Source: Flavobacterium sp. (GTDB lineage: Bacteria; Bacteroidota; Bacteroidia; Flavobacteriales; Flavobacteriaceae). From it: a stretch of 45,128 nucleotides of DNA. The notes below the pieces were generated by a model, which worked only from the letters and a program-made list of their open reading frames with translations, did no database searches and had not been told where the DNA came from. Position 1 is the first letter of the stretch. Every line of letters begins with the position of its first letter. The translations under genes and the position numbers were made by a program. Location: the NCBI RefSeq assembly GCF_030146175.1, contig NZ_JASLCE010000010.1, forward strand, positions 1 to 45,128, in the 5' to 3' direction. Positions 8,147-14,703 of this stretch are shown one piece after another.

Positions 8147-8647
8147 CTATTTTCCGATAGTTTTGGCATCCTGTTCCTGTTTTAATTGTAAGGCGCGCTG
8201 CAGGAAACTTTGGGTCGCAATTTTATTTTCGGCTTCGGTAATCGCTGCCAACAAAGCATTCTGATTATCTGCGATTTCGTTTAAAGCGATACGAATAACC
8301 TCCCATACGGGTTTCATCTGTTCGATTAGCTCCATTCCTTTGGATGTTAAAAGTATACGACGTTTGCGTTCGTCATCTTTATCTTTTACGGAACGGATCA
8401 GTTTTTGTTTTTCGAGTTCTTTTAGCAAACTAATCGTAGACGGATGTGTATATCCAATCTCATTTGCGATTTCTACGACACTGAGCATTTCTTTATGGTA
8501 CAAAGTATAAATCACAGGAAACCATTTCGGTTCAAATGCGATGCCATAGGCCTTATAAACCTGTGCTCCATCTTTACGGAGTTGTTCACTAAGGCGTTGT
8601 AACCTTGTCGAAATGGCTAATATTCCGGATTCATCAATTATATTCAT
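8147..8647 (-). CDS. MarR-family transcriptional regulator
   Basis: 166 aa. A winged helix-turn-helix lies at about residues 55-110: EIANEIGYTHPSTISLLKELEKQKLI, then the wing DKDDERKRRILLTSKG, the classic MarR wing. The flanking helices form the dimer interface. These regulators usually repress their own operon until a small ligand binds. The start codon is 2 nt downstream of the GNAT gene stop, so the two are translationally close and co-transcribed. A perfect palindrome at 9166-9177 overlaps the operon promoter and is the natural candidate operator. Confidence 0.9.
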   Translation of the reverse strand: MNIIDESGILAISTRLQRLSEQLRKDGAQVYKAYGIAFEPKWFPVIYTLYHKEMLSVVEIANEIGYTHPSTISLLKELEKQKLIRSVKDKDDERKRRILLTSKGMELIEQMKPVWEVIRIALNEIADNQNALLAAITEAENKIATQSFLQRALQLKQEQDAKTIGK

Positions 8648-8649
8648 GG

Positions 8650-9141
8650 CTATTTGTCAAGATTTAAATGGCAAAATACATTATCGGCACTCATTAACGG
8701 AAAAGCATCCGGTAAGTCCTTTTTTTCAATCCGTACAAAGTTATTCTTTTCGTAGAAACGCAGTGCGGCTTCCAAAATCGTAATCGTTCCCAGATACAGG
8801 TGTTGTATTCCGTTTTTACGACAATAGGCTATTAAAATATCGAGTAATTGTTGGGCGATACCGTATTCTTTTCCGCGAAATTCTTTTTTGACAAACATTT
8901 TCCGAATCGCTCCTTCCTGATCGGCATACTTGATCAAAGCAATAGTCCCTACGAGTTCGCCGTTGTGAAAAGCGCCCCAAAAAGCACCTCCGCCCTGATA
9001 ATAAAAGGCTTCTATTTGTAGCAGATCCGGTTGATCTTCTATTGTAATCGGGACGTTAAACTCTTTTTGCTGAATACTTAAAATCAGGTCTATTGCCTCA
9101 GTCGAGTATTCATTTCCGATGGGTTGAATGCTAATTTTCAT
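8650..9141 (-). CDS. GNAT-family N-acetyltransferase
   Basis: 163 aa from the ATG at 9141. A TTG eight codons further upstream is in frame but overlaps the -7 box, so I reject it. Seen: the acetyl-CoA region IRKMFVKKEFRGKEYGIAQQLL (motif A, with the degenerate R/G-x-x-G-x-G/A), YLGTI and the C-terminal ALRFYEKNNFVRIEK (motif B). Acceptor unknown; the family covers small amines, antibiotics and protein N-termini. It is first in the GNAT-MarR(-DUF1398) operon, and control by the MarR partner suggests induction by its substrate or a related compound. Confidence 0.88.
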   Translation of the reverse strand: MKISIQPIGNEYSTEAIDLILSIQQKEFNVPITIEDQPDLLQIEAFYYQGGGAFWGAFHNGELVGTIALIKYADQEGAIRKMFVKKEFRGKEYGIAQQLLDILIAYCRKNGIQHLYLGTITILEAALRFYEKNNFVRIEKKDLPDAFPLMSADNVFCHLNLDK

Positions 9142-9162
9142 AGTTGTTTTATATTTACAAGA

Positions 9163-9197
9163 CAAAACTACGTAGTTGAATACATAAATACAAAAAC
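9163..9197 (-). promoter_or_regulatory. Promoter of the GNAT-MarR operon with overlapping palindrome
   Basis: Minus strand: TTTG at 9194-9191, a 20-nt spacer, then TAGTTTTG at 9170-9163, an ideal Bacteroidetes promoter. The perfect 12-bp palindrome AACTACGTAGTT (9166-9177) overlaps the -7 box. A MarR dimer bound there would block RNA polymerase. The predicted leader is about 15-18 nt. Confidence 0.75.
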
Positions 9198-9221
9198 TTT
9201 AACACTTCAAAATATCACAAA

Positions 9222-9250
9222 ACCTGACAGGTATTTGAGACCTGTCAGGT
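9222..9250. repeat. Dispersed palindrome, copy 2
   Basis: Arms ACCTGACAGGT (9222-9232) and ACCTGTCAGGT (9240-9250), perfect 11 bp, with a 7-nt degenerate spacer. It is the most diverged centre of the seven copies. It lies between the HxlR gene end and the promoter of the GNAT-MarR operon, both on the minus strand. Confidence 0.88.
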
Positions 9251-9277
9251 GTAAAACGTATAAGCTGATAAAATTTA

Positions 9278-9649
9278 TCACGTTTTTTTAATCATCATTC
9301 TATGATCAAAACCCCATTGTACCAAGGCTTCAATAACCGGAATAACCGATTTTCCATAGTCTGTCAGCGCATAGGTTACGGTAATCGGACGCGTATCCTG
9401 AATCGTTCGGGTAACCAGTTCGTTTATTTCGAGTTCTTTTAATTCTTTGCTCAACATTTTAGCTGATATCCCTTGTATTCCGCGTTCCATCATTTTAAAA
9501 TGAACCAACTTATCCTGTCGGTTTTTCAGGTAAATCAAAATCAACAATTTCCATTTTCCACCGAGGATTTCCAGGCTGTCCCGAATGGCAAAAAGCTCTT
9601 CGCTACAGCTGGTTTCGCGAATTATCCCCTGATCTTTTATTTGTGTCAT
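9278..9649 (-). CDS. HxlR-family transcriptional regulator
   Basis: 123 aa, the usual HxlR length. Signature seen: CSEELFAIRDSLEILGGKW at 15-33, KWKLLILIYL, then the recognition helix region GISAKMLSKELKELE and the wing TRPITVTYALTDYGKS. The single cysteine at the start of the domain is the residue used for redox or electrophile sensing in many HxlR/YodB proteins (family knowledge). It is divergent from the cupin gene, and two palindromic sites lie between them, downstream of its own -7 box. It therefore probably represses itself and perhaps the cupin gene. Confidence 0.92.
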   Translation of the reverse strand: MTQIKDQGIIRETSCSEELFAIRDSLEILGGKWKLLILIYLKNRQDKLVHFKMMERGIQGISAKMLSKELKELEINELVTRTIQDTRPITVTYALTDYGKSVIPVIEALVQWGFDHRMMIKKT

Positions 9650-9661
9650 AGTTTCTTCCGG

Positions 9662-9691
9662 GTAACTAGTTACGTAAAGTTAACTAGTAAC
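9662..9691. promoter_or_regulatory. Two-site candidate HxlR operator
   Basis: Site 1 is GTAACTAGTTAC (9662-9673), a perfect 12-bp palindrome. Site 2 is GTTAACTAGTAAC (9679-9691), the same ACTAGT core with near-symmetric flanks. The two cores are 18 bp apart, so they lie on nearly the same DNA face. They sit just downstream of the HxlR -7 box and upstream of the cupin gene. Confidence 0.7.
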
Positions 9692-9725
9692 AAATTTATA
9701 GTATTTCCGTTTTATTTTTACCAAA
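9691..9725 (-). promoter_or_regulatory. Promoter of the HxlR gene
   Basis: Minus strand: TTTG at 9725-9722, a 23-nt spacer and TAAATTTG at 9698-9691, a perfect -7 box. The leader runs through both candidate operator sites before the ATG at 9649. Confidence 0.65.
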
Positions 9726-9735
9726 AAATCATTCT

Positions 9736-10212
9736 ATGCAAACCATACCCCGACGCGTGGTTACCGGAATAAAAGACGGAAAATCCACGATTATTGAAGA
9801 TCAAACGGTACAGAATGCCGTTGAACATTTTAAAGGACTTATTATTTCGGATATCTGGAATACGCAGGAAATGCCTGCCCATCTGGACAACGAAGCTCTT
9901 ATTCCAAATACCGCGTTCCCACAAACACCAAAAAACGGAACCTATTTCCGTTATGTTACCATTCCGCCCGATAGTGCTCTGGGGCTTACCGTTCAACCGG
10001 GAGAACCGCATCCGCTGATGCATCAAACCGATACCTTGGATTATATTATTATTCTTTCCGGAGAATTGTATCTGATTATGGAAGAAGGCGAAACGGTATT
10101 AAAACCCGGTGATATCGTAATTCAGAAAGGAACGAATCATGCGTGGAGCAACCGTTCGGATCAGCCTTGTATTCAATTGGCGATCCTGATTGATGCGAAA
10201 ACTGATTCATAA
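9736..10212 (+). CDS. Cupin-domain protein
   Basis: 158 aa. A single cupin fold covers about residues 75-150: HPLMHQTDTLDYIIILSGE is a cupin motif 1 variant, and KPGDIVIQKGTNHAWSN is motif 2 with its histidine. The metal ligands would be two His and a Glu or Asp from motif 1 and the motif 2 His. Residues 1-70 (beginning RRVVTGIKDGKSTIIEDQ) match cupins annotated as small-molecule dioxygenase or isomerase-like proteins of unknown substrate. It is divergent from HxlR, so control by that repressor is likely. Its stop is 2 bp from palindrome copy 3. Confidence 0.85.
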   Translation: MQTIPRRVVTGIKDGKSTIIEDQTVQNAVEHFKGLIISDIWNTQEMPAHLDNEALIPNTAFPQTPKNGTYFRYVTIPPDSALGLTVQPGEPHPLMHQTDTLDYIIILSGELYLIMEEGETVLKPGDIVIQKGTNHAWSNRSDQPCIQLAILIDAKTDS

Positions 10213-10214
10213 TC

Positions 10215-10247
10215 ATACCTGACCGGTTTTAGAAACCTGTCAGGTAT
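10215..10247. repeat. Dispersed palindrome, copy 3
   Basis: Arms ATACCTGACCGGTTT (10215-10229) and AAACCTGTCAGGTAT (10233-10247), centre TAG. One mismatch: the left arm has CCGG where the right still has CCTG. The outermost pairs are changed on both sides compared with copy 1 (C-G to T-A). It fits exactly between two convergent stops, 2 bp from the cupin gene and 3 bp from yggS. Confidence 0.9.
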
Positions 10248-10250
10248 CAA

Positions 10251-10982
10251 CTAACTATTTTCGTTCCAATAATAACTGTCAGGATAAATCCGTTGTCCGA
10301 AGATGGCTGTGCCTACTCTAACGATGGTCGCGCCTTCTTCGATTGCCGTTTCCAGATCACCACTCATTCCCATCGAAAGTTCTTTCATTTCGACATTAGG
10401 AAGTTTTAGAGCCTTAATTTGTTCCTGCACTTGTTTGAGTATACGGAAACACTGTCGGACTTTTTCGGTTTCGGCACTAAACAATCCTATAGTCATTAAT
10501 CCTTTTATTTGTAAGGTTTCGAATTGTGCTACTTCTTGTACCAAGTCTATTGCTTTGTCCGGAGAAACACCAAATTTGCTCTCTTCCATGGAAGTATTGA
10601 CCTGAATCAGTACTTCCATTGTTTTCTTTTCAAACAACAAACGCTGGTGTAATTTTACCGCTAAATCCAAACGATCCAACGATTGAATACAGGAAATATC
10701 GTATTTTAAAATGTCTTTAATTTTATTGGTCTGTAAGTGTCCGATAAAATGGTTTGTATGCGGAATGGCTTTTAAATCCAGGTATTTTTCTTTGATTTCC
10801 TGTACTTTATTCTCCCCTATTACCGATTGGCCGGCTTCTAATGCCACTTTAATCCGATTGGCCGGTACTGTTTTTGTTGCCAATAACAAACGGATTTCGG
10901 CCGGATCCCGTTTGCTTTGAATCGCTGCTTTTTTTATCCGATCGATTATTTCTTCCAGATTGGTCAGGATTTGTTTTTCCAT
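10251..10982 (-). CDS. yggS: YggS/PLPBP-family pyridoxal-phosphate homeostasis protein
   Basis: 243 aa. The PLP lysine lies in LLLATKTV (K37), equivalent to K36 of E. coli YggS. The barrel motifs follow: GENKVQE, HFIGHLQTNK, SLDRLDLA, VNTSMEESKFG, GLMTIG and the phosphate-binding LSMGMSGDLETAIEEGATIVRVG. The protein is a monomeric barrel with no known enzyme activity that buffers PLP and affects amino acid and keto acid pools. It is followed by the tRNA gene upstream and palindrome copy 3 downstream. Assignment is secure. Confidence 0.95.
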   Translation of the reverse strand: MEKQILTNLEEIIDRIKKAAIQSKRDPAEIRLLLATKTVPANRIKVALEAGQSVIGENKVQEIKEKYLDLKAIPHTNHFIGHLQTNKIKDILKYDISCIQSLDRLDLAVKLHQRLLFEKKTMEVLIQVNTSMEESKFGVSPDKAIDLVQEVAQFETLQIKGLMTIGLFSAETEKVRQCFRILKQVQEQIKALKLPNVEMKELSMGMSGDLETAIEEGATIVRVGTAIFGQRIYPDSYYWNENS

Positions 10983-11012
10983 ATTCTGATTTACATTACG
11001 TAGTATCTATTG

Positions 11013-11083
11013 AGGCCGGAAATGGATTCGAACCATTGTATAAGGTTTTGCGCACCTTCGCCTAACCACTCGGCTATCCGGCC
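11013..11083 (-). tRNA. tRNA-Cys(GCA)-like gene with unusual anticodon loop
   Basis: 71 nt, cloverleaf folded by hand: acceptor GGCCGGA/TCCGGCC (7 pairs), D stem GCC/GGC with loop GAGTGGTTA, anticodon stem AAGGT/ACCTT, variable loop ATAC, T stem AATGG/CCATT with loop TTCGAAT. The discriminator is U73, the known cysteine identity base. The 7-nt anticodon loop reads GCGCAAA, giving anticodon GCA but with G32 and C33; position 33 is U in almost all tRNAs. CCA is not encoded (CAA follows). Identity as Cys is likely from anticodon, U73 and the 4-nt variable loop. The C33 leaves open whether it is the functional tRNA-Cys. Confidence 0.85.
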
Positions 11084-11130
11084 TTTGTTTTATAAAAACG
11101 GCAAACCATTGTAATTTGCCGTTTTGAATT

Positions 11131-11577
11131 TTAGTGCCACCAATGGTAGTAATTATGCAGTCCATCGTATTCAAAACCACATCGTGGATAGAGTTTGTTT
11201 CCGATAGCATTGGTTTTTTCAGTTTCCAGCATCAACCCACAGGCACCGGTTTCGGCACACCATTGCTTACTGCGATCAATTAAAGCGACCGACAAGCCTT
11301 GTCCTCTATAATCCGGATGCACAAACAAATCGCTTAATAACCATTGTTTTTGCAATTTTGTGTAATGGAATAACTTATAAAGCTGTACAAATCCGACGGC
11401 TTTTTCGTTAACCACTGCCAGAAAAATATCCGATTCACTGTTTAAAAAACGTTCCTTTAGAAATGCTTTCCCTTTTTCGACATCCGATTCCTGTCGGTAA
11501 AAAACACGGTAAAGGTCAAATAAGGCAGCCGTTTCGTCCAGATCTTCCAGGCTCGCTTTTTTAATTTTGTAATTCAT
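11131..11577 (-). CDS. GNAT-family N-acetyltransferase
   Basis: 148 aa, a complete single-domain GNAT. Seen: IKKASLEDLDETAALFDLYR at the N-terminus, motif A LFVHPDYRGQGLSVALID (the R-G-x-G acetyl-CoA loop), and motif B LETEKTNAIGNKLYPRCGFEYDG. The closing NYYHW tail is common in close relatives acting on small amines, but the substrate cannot be fixed. It is divergent from the MocR regulator, with 90 bp between the starts, which is the usual arrangement for a MocR target (inference). A perfect -7 box, TACTTTTG, precedes it. Confidence 0.9.
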   Translation of the reverse strand: MNYKIKKASLEDLDETAALFDLYRVFYRQESDVEKGKAFLKERFLNSESDIFLAVVNEKAVGFVQLYKLFHYTKLQKQWLLSDLFVHPDYRGQGLSVALIDRSKQWCAETGACGLMLETEKTNAIGNKLYPRCGFEYDGLHNYYHWWH

Positions 11578-11606
11578 AGTTCTATAATTATTTTGATTTT
11601 ACAGGA

Positions 11607-11614
11607 CAAAAGTA
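11607..11614 (-). promoter_or_regulatory. -7 box of the GNAT gene
   Basis: Minus strand TACTTTTG, a perfect TAnnTTTG match, 29 nt before the ATG at 11577. No convincing -33 element is seen. Confidence 0.55.
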
Positions 11615-11624
11615 TTTCTAAATA

Positions 11625-11665
11625 GGACTACCTTTGTAATCCAGTTTAAACACACAAAGTAGTCC
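11625..11665. promoter_or_regulatory. Inverted repeat at the MocR promoter
   Basis: Left half GGACTACCTTTGT (11625-11637) and right half ACAAAGTAGTCC (11654-11665) are reverse complements apart from one extra C in the left. The left half contains the perfect -7 box TACCTTTG (11629-11636, + strand); the right half ends 2 nt before the mocR-type ATG. The layout fits an operator occupied by the regulator itself. Confidence 0.65.
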
Positions 11666-11667
11666 AG

Positions 11668-13116
11668 ATGATTCCGTTCGAACATATTATCTCCATTGAT
11701 AAAACGAGTAAAATCCCAGTCTACCGGCAAATTGCCATGGGTATCAGTACCGCTATCCGAAATGGTGCTTTAAAAGCGGGAATGCTGCTTCCGGGTAGTC
11801 GGGAACTGGCAAAAACCTTACAGGTACACCGCAAAACGGTTATCGCGGCTTACGACGAGTTACAGGCACAGGACTGGATTAATGTTGTTCCGCGAAAACA
11901 GGTTAGCGTTTCGGAACGAATTCCGTCACTCCGGCCACAATCCTGGGAAAACACCACTTCTCGGACCGGATATACCAATAATCTGGAGCTTCCGTTTCGT
12001 CACATCATTGAAAATACGGATCATTATTCGACCTCTAAAATCCCCGATATCACTATAGACGACGGACATCCCGATGTACGGTTATCGCCTATTGCCGCTT
12101 TACTAAAAACCTATCGTTCGAATACCGCCCGCAAATATGCCATTAAAACCGCCAATACCGGTACGGCGCAGGGAACTCCTAAACTTCGGGAAACATTGGT
12201 TTCGTATTTATCGGAAACCCGCGGTTTAAATTGTACTGCCGACAACATACTGATCACACACGGAGCACAGATGAGTATTTATCTGTCCGCTCAGTTGTTG
12301 TTAGATTCCAATGCGCTTATTATTGTGGGTCAGCCCAATTATCCCGTAGCCGATCAGGTTTTTCAGCAAACCGGAGCGCAACTGCTAAAAGTAAATGTTG
12401 ATACCAACGGTATCGATACCGATGCCATCGAGTTGATTTGTCAGAAGGAAAAAATTAATGCCGTTTATGTGGTGCCACATCATCATTATCCGACAACAGT
12501 TACCCTTAGCGTAGAAAGACGCATAAAATTACTGGAACTATCCAAACAGTATTCTTTTGTGATTATTGAGGACGATTACGACTACGACTATCATTATACC
12601 TCATCCCCTTACCTTCCATTGGCAAGCAGCGGACATAACGGGAATGTAATTTATATCGGTTCTTTTTCAAAAATATTGGATCCATCGCTCCGAATGGGAT
12701 TTATGATCGCTCCGCAAAATTTTATTGTTCAGTGTACCGCACTCCGAAAGTTAATTGATGTTGGCGGTGATGGTTATATGCAGAATGCACTGGCAACACT
12801 GATACAGGACGGAGAACTCAAACGACATCTTAAAAAAGCAAAAAAATGCTACCATCAACGCAGGGATTTTCTGGATGCTTTGTTACAGGAGCACCTTAGT
12901 CCGTATATTTCCTATACCTTACCATCCGGTGGTATGGCTATCTGGATCCGGTTACGCGAGGGTTATTCTTTATCCCGTTTACAAACAACCGATCATTTCC
13001 ATATCGCAAGAATGGATGCTACACAAAATGCTTTCCGTTTTGGATTTGCCTCTTTAAACGAAACCGAATTAACCGAAGCGGTTTTATATTTAAAGTCAAT
13101 ATTGAATCACACCTGA
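11668..13116 (+). CDS. MocR/GabR-type regulator (GntR DNA-binding domain fused to aminotransferase domain)
   Basis: 482 aa. Residues 1-80 are a GntR winged helix (IPVYRQIAMGISTAIRNG, LPGSRELAKTL, HRKTVIAAYDELQ). Residues about 110-480 are a fold-type I aminotransferase: TANTGTAQGTPKLR, GQPNYPVADQVF, the IIEDDYDYDYHY aspartate that holds the PLP ring nitrogen, and SFSKIL with the Schiff-base lysine K335, followed by the phosphate-binding R. In this family the domain senses PLP adducts rather than catalysing. Its targets usually concern amines, GABA, taurine or PLP synthesis. Divergent GNAT is the likely target. Its last two codons and stop lie in palindrome copy 4. Confidence 0.93.
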   Translation: MIPFEHIISIDKTSKIPVYRQIAMGISTAIRNGALKAGMLLPGSRELAKTLQVHRKTVIAAYDELQAQDWINVVPRKQVSVSERIPSLRPQSWENTTSRTGYTNNLELPFRHIIENTDHYSTSKIPDITIDDGHPDVRLSPIAALLKTYRSNTARKYAIKTANTGTAQGTPKLRETLVSYLSETRGLNCTADNILITHGAQMSIYLSAQLLLDSNALIIVGQPNYPVADQVFQQTGAQLLKVNVDTNGIDTDAIELICQKEKINAVYVVPHHHYPTTVTLSVERRIKLLELSKQYSFVIIEDDYDYDYHYTSSPYLPLASSGHNGNVIYIGSFSKILDPSLRMGFMIAPQNFIVQCTALRKLIDVGGDGYMQNALATLIQDGELKRHLKKAKKCYHQRRDFLDALLQEHLSPYISYTLPSGGMAIWIRLREGYSLSRLQTTDHFHIARMDATQNAFRFGFASLNETELTEAVLYLKSILNHT

Positions 13117-13138
13117 CAGGTTTTGGAAATCTGTCAGG
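13110..13138. repeat. Dispersed palindrome, copy 4 (contains a stop codon)
   Basis: Left arm CACCTGACAGGTTT (13110-13123); right arm about 13127-13138 reads AAATCTGTCAGG, so two arm positions no longer pair perfectly (G-T or C-T). The TGA inside the left arm (13114-13116) is the stop codon of the MocR-type gene. It separates convergent genes. Confidence 0.85.
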
Positions 13139-13160
13139 GGTGAAACTGATGATCAAATTT

Positions 13161-13748
13161 TCAATATCCTCCACATATTGGTGGCTCTATTTTTTTTATT
13201 GTTCCGAATTTTTTCAGAAATTTTTCTCTGTTTTTCTTATCATATACATATCGATCAATAAATTTCTGATCCCATTCAGCGACAATACTTGAAAAATCGG
13301 TTCCGATGAAGCTTTCAATTTCTGACTTTGTTACATTAACTTCGTACAGTTCTCTTTTATAAGGTAATGTAATAGTTACACTATCTATAAAATTTAGCTT
13401 TTTCATTAACATAACACTTCCTTCTACAAGTGCTTTTTCAATTGCATTTCCCGTTTCCCAATACGCTGCCAAATCCGCTTCCGTTAATGTTGATTGAGGA
13501 TTCAATTCTTTATACTCAATATAATTTTGAACATAAGTTATATGCGCCTTGCTTTTAGTTAATACTACTTCTTTTACAGATCCTCCTGCTCTCAATCTTG
13601 AAGCTTCTAGTTTTAAAGTTTCAAGATTTTCACCCTCCTTATATTCCGGCTTTTTTATTATTTCCTTTTCTACATTTTTTTCATTGTGATGATCACAACC
13701 TGTCAAAGTCATCATAACTATGATTTGAAATAACGCAATTTTTCTCAT
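13161..13748 (-). CDS. Putative lipoprotein of unknown function
   Basis: 195 aa, not recognised. The N-terminus MRKIALFQIIVMMTLTGC is a lipoprotein signal with lipobox LTGC (C18), followed by a short hydrophilic linker DHHNEKNVEK. The mature part is highly charged and mixed helix/strand, with no repeats. A CGGY motif closes the protein. The DNA looks more AT-rich than its neighbours, hinting at recent acquisition (by eye). It stands between palindrome copies 4 and 5 with no operon partner. A periplasmic-side or surface location is inferred from the signal only. Confidence 0.65.
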   Translation of the reverse strand: MRKIALFQIIVMMTLTGCDHHNEKNVEKEIIKKPEYKEGENLETLKLEASRLRAGGSVKEVVLTKSKAHITYVQNYIEYKELNPQSTLTEADLAAYWETGNAIEKALVEGSVMLMKKLNFIDSVTITLPYKRELYEVNVTKSEIESFIGTDFSSIVAEWDQKFIDRYVYDKKNREKFLKKFGTIKKIEPPICGGY

Positions 13749-13830
13749 GGTATCTAATATGTTTTATGATAAATTATTTTTCACAAAACACACCAATAAT
13801 TTTCTTATTTTCTTACGGATAACCATAATT

Positions 13831-13865
13831 AACACCTGACAGGTTTTGGAAACCTGTCAGGTGTT
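13831..13865. repeat. Dispersed palindrome, copy 5 (between divergent genes)
   Basis: Perfect 16-bp arms AACACCTGACAGGTTT (13831-13846) and its complement (13850-13865), centre TGG. It lies in the 267-bp region between the starts of the lipoprotein gene (minus) and a GNAT gene (plus), where a transcription terminator would serve neither. The rest of the region is AT-rich with no gene that I can support. Confidence 0.92.
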
Positions 13866-14015
13866 TTAAATAGATGATCAAATTTTTAATCCCTTCGGTG
13901 AATCTGGACAACGGGAACACGCTTCCGTTCTGTTAATTTCACTTTTTTTGTTGTAAGATATTTTTTATTTGAGTTAATTTGAGTAGTTCCGTTTTTCTGA
14001 AATAACACGTATTAT

Positions 14016-14696
14016 ATGCCCGAAACAACTTATAAATTAGACAATCCGGTTTATTACTCCTTAACCGAAATACACCAGCCATTTGCCCTTGAATTGGACG
14101 GTATTCACTATTATCATCCCGATTTTTGTCCATTTGGTGGTTTTATACAGCCATTATCGACCGAAAAAGGTGTCGCACACTATGCCCGGTTAACCGACAA
14201 CTTTTTTATTGTGGGCGAAAGACCATCTTATGACGATACGATACAACTGGTAAATGAATTGGTTTGTGATCAGATGGTATTGTTGCAACCAATTTCTGTA
14301 GTTTCTGAGGATGAAATCATTACTTTGGATACAACGCATAAAGAAGCACTACTACAACTCGTAAATTTGGTACAACCCGGCTATTTTAAAACCAGAACAC
14401 CTGAAATGGGAAACTATTATGGTATTTTTAAAGACGGTATTTTAGTAGCCGTTACCGGCGAACGCATGAAAATGGATCAGTATACCGAAATAAGTGCTGT
14501 GGTAACACATCCGGTGCATACCGGAAAAGGGTATGCTTCTCAACTGGTAGCATATGCTGCAGATCGTATTTTTCAGGAAAATAAAATACCGTATCTGCAT
14601 GTCGCTTCATCCAATACCAGAGCGATTAACGTTTATCAGAAACTGGGTTTTACCACACGTCGCAAAATCAGTTTTTGGAATCTTACTTCTCAATAA
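14016..14696 (+). CDS. GNAT-family N-acetyltransferase (FR47-like)
   Basis: 226 aa, two-part architecture. Residues 1-110 are a degenerate N-terminal half (LDGIHYYHPDFCPFGGF). Residues 115-226 form the GNAT core: TPEMGNYYGIFKDGILVAVTGERMKMD, motif A AVVTHPVHTGKGYASQLVAYA with the G-K-G-x-A acetyl-CoA loop, and motif B LHVASSNTRAINVYQKLGFTTRR. FR47-like members often acetylate amino acids or small amines, but the substrate is unknown. It is the first gene of a probable three-gene operon; the next start is 7 nt after its stop. Confidence 0.88.
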   Translation: MPETTYKLDNPVYYSLTEIHQPFALELDGIHYYHPDFCPFGGFIQPLSTEKGVAHYARLTDNFFIVGERPSYDDTIQLVNELVCDQMVLLQPISVVSEDEIITLDTTHKEALLQLVNLVQPGYFKTRTPEMGNYYGIFKDGILVAVTGERMKMDQYTEISAVVTHPVHTGKGYASQLVAYAADRIFQENKIPYLHVASSNTRAINVYQKLGFTTRRKISFWNLTSQ

Positions 14697-14703
14697 ATCA
14701 AAT

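Noticed and set aside
9142..9165. Longer GNAT protein from an upstream TTG
   Set aside because: The TTG lies in the -7 box of the operon promoter, so it would not be transcribed in full; the ATG at 9141 fits the family start.
13939..14133. Open frame of 64 codons on the minus strand between copy 5 and the GNAT gene
   Set aside because: It runs antisense into the start of the GNAT gene, has no family resemblance and no promoter or start context; more likely a chance frame.
14554..14703. N-terminal extension of the ChaN/EreA-like protein
   Set aside because: The frame is inside the GNAT gene and the signal peptide begins at 14704.
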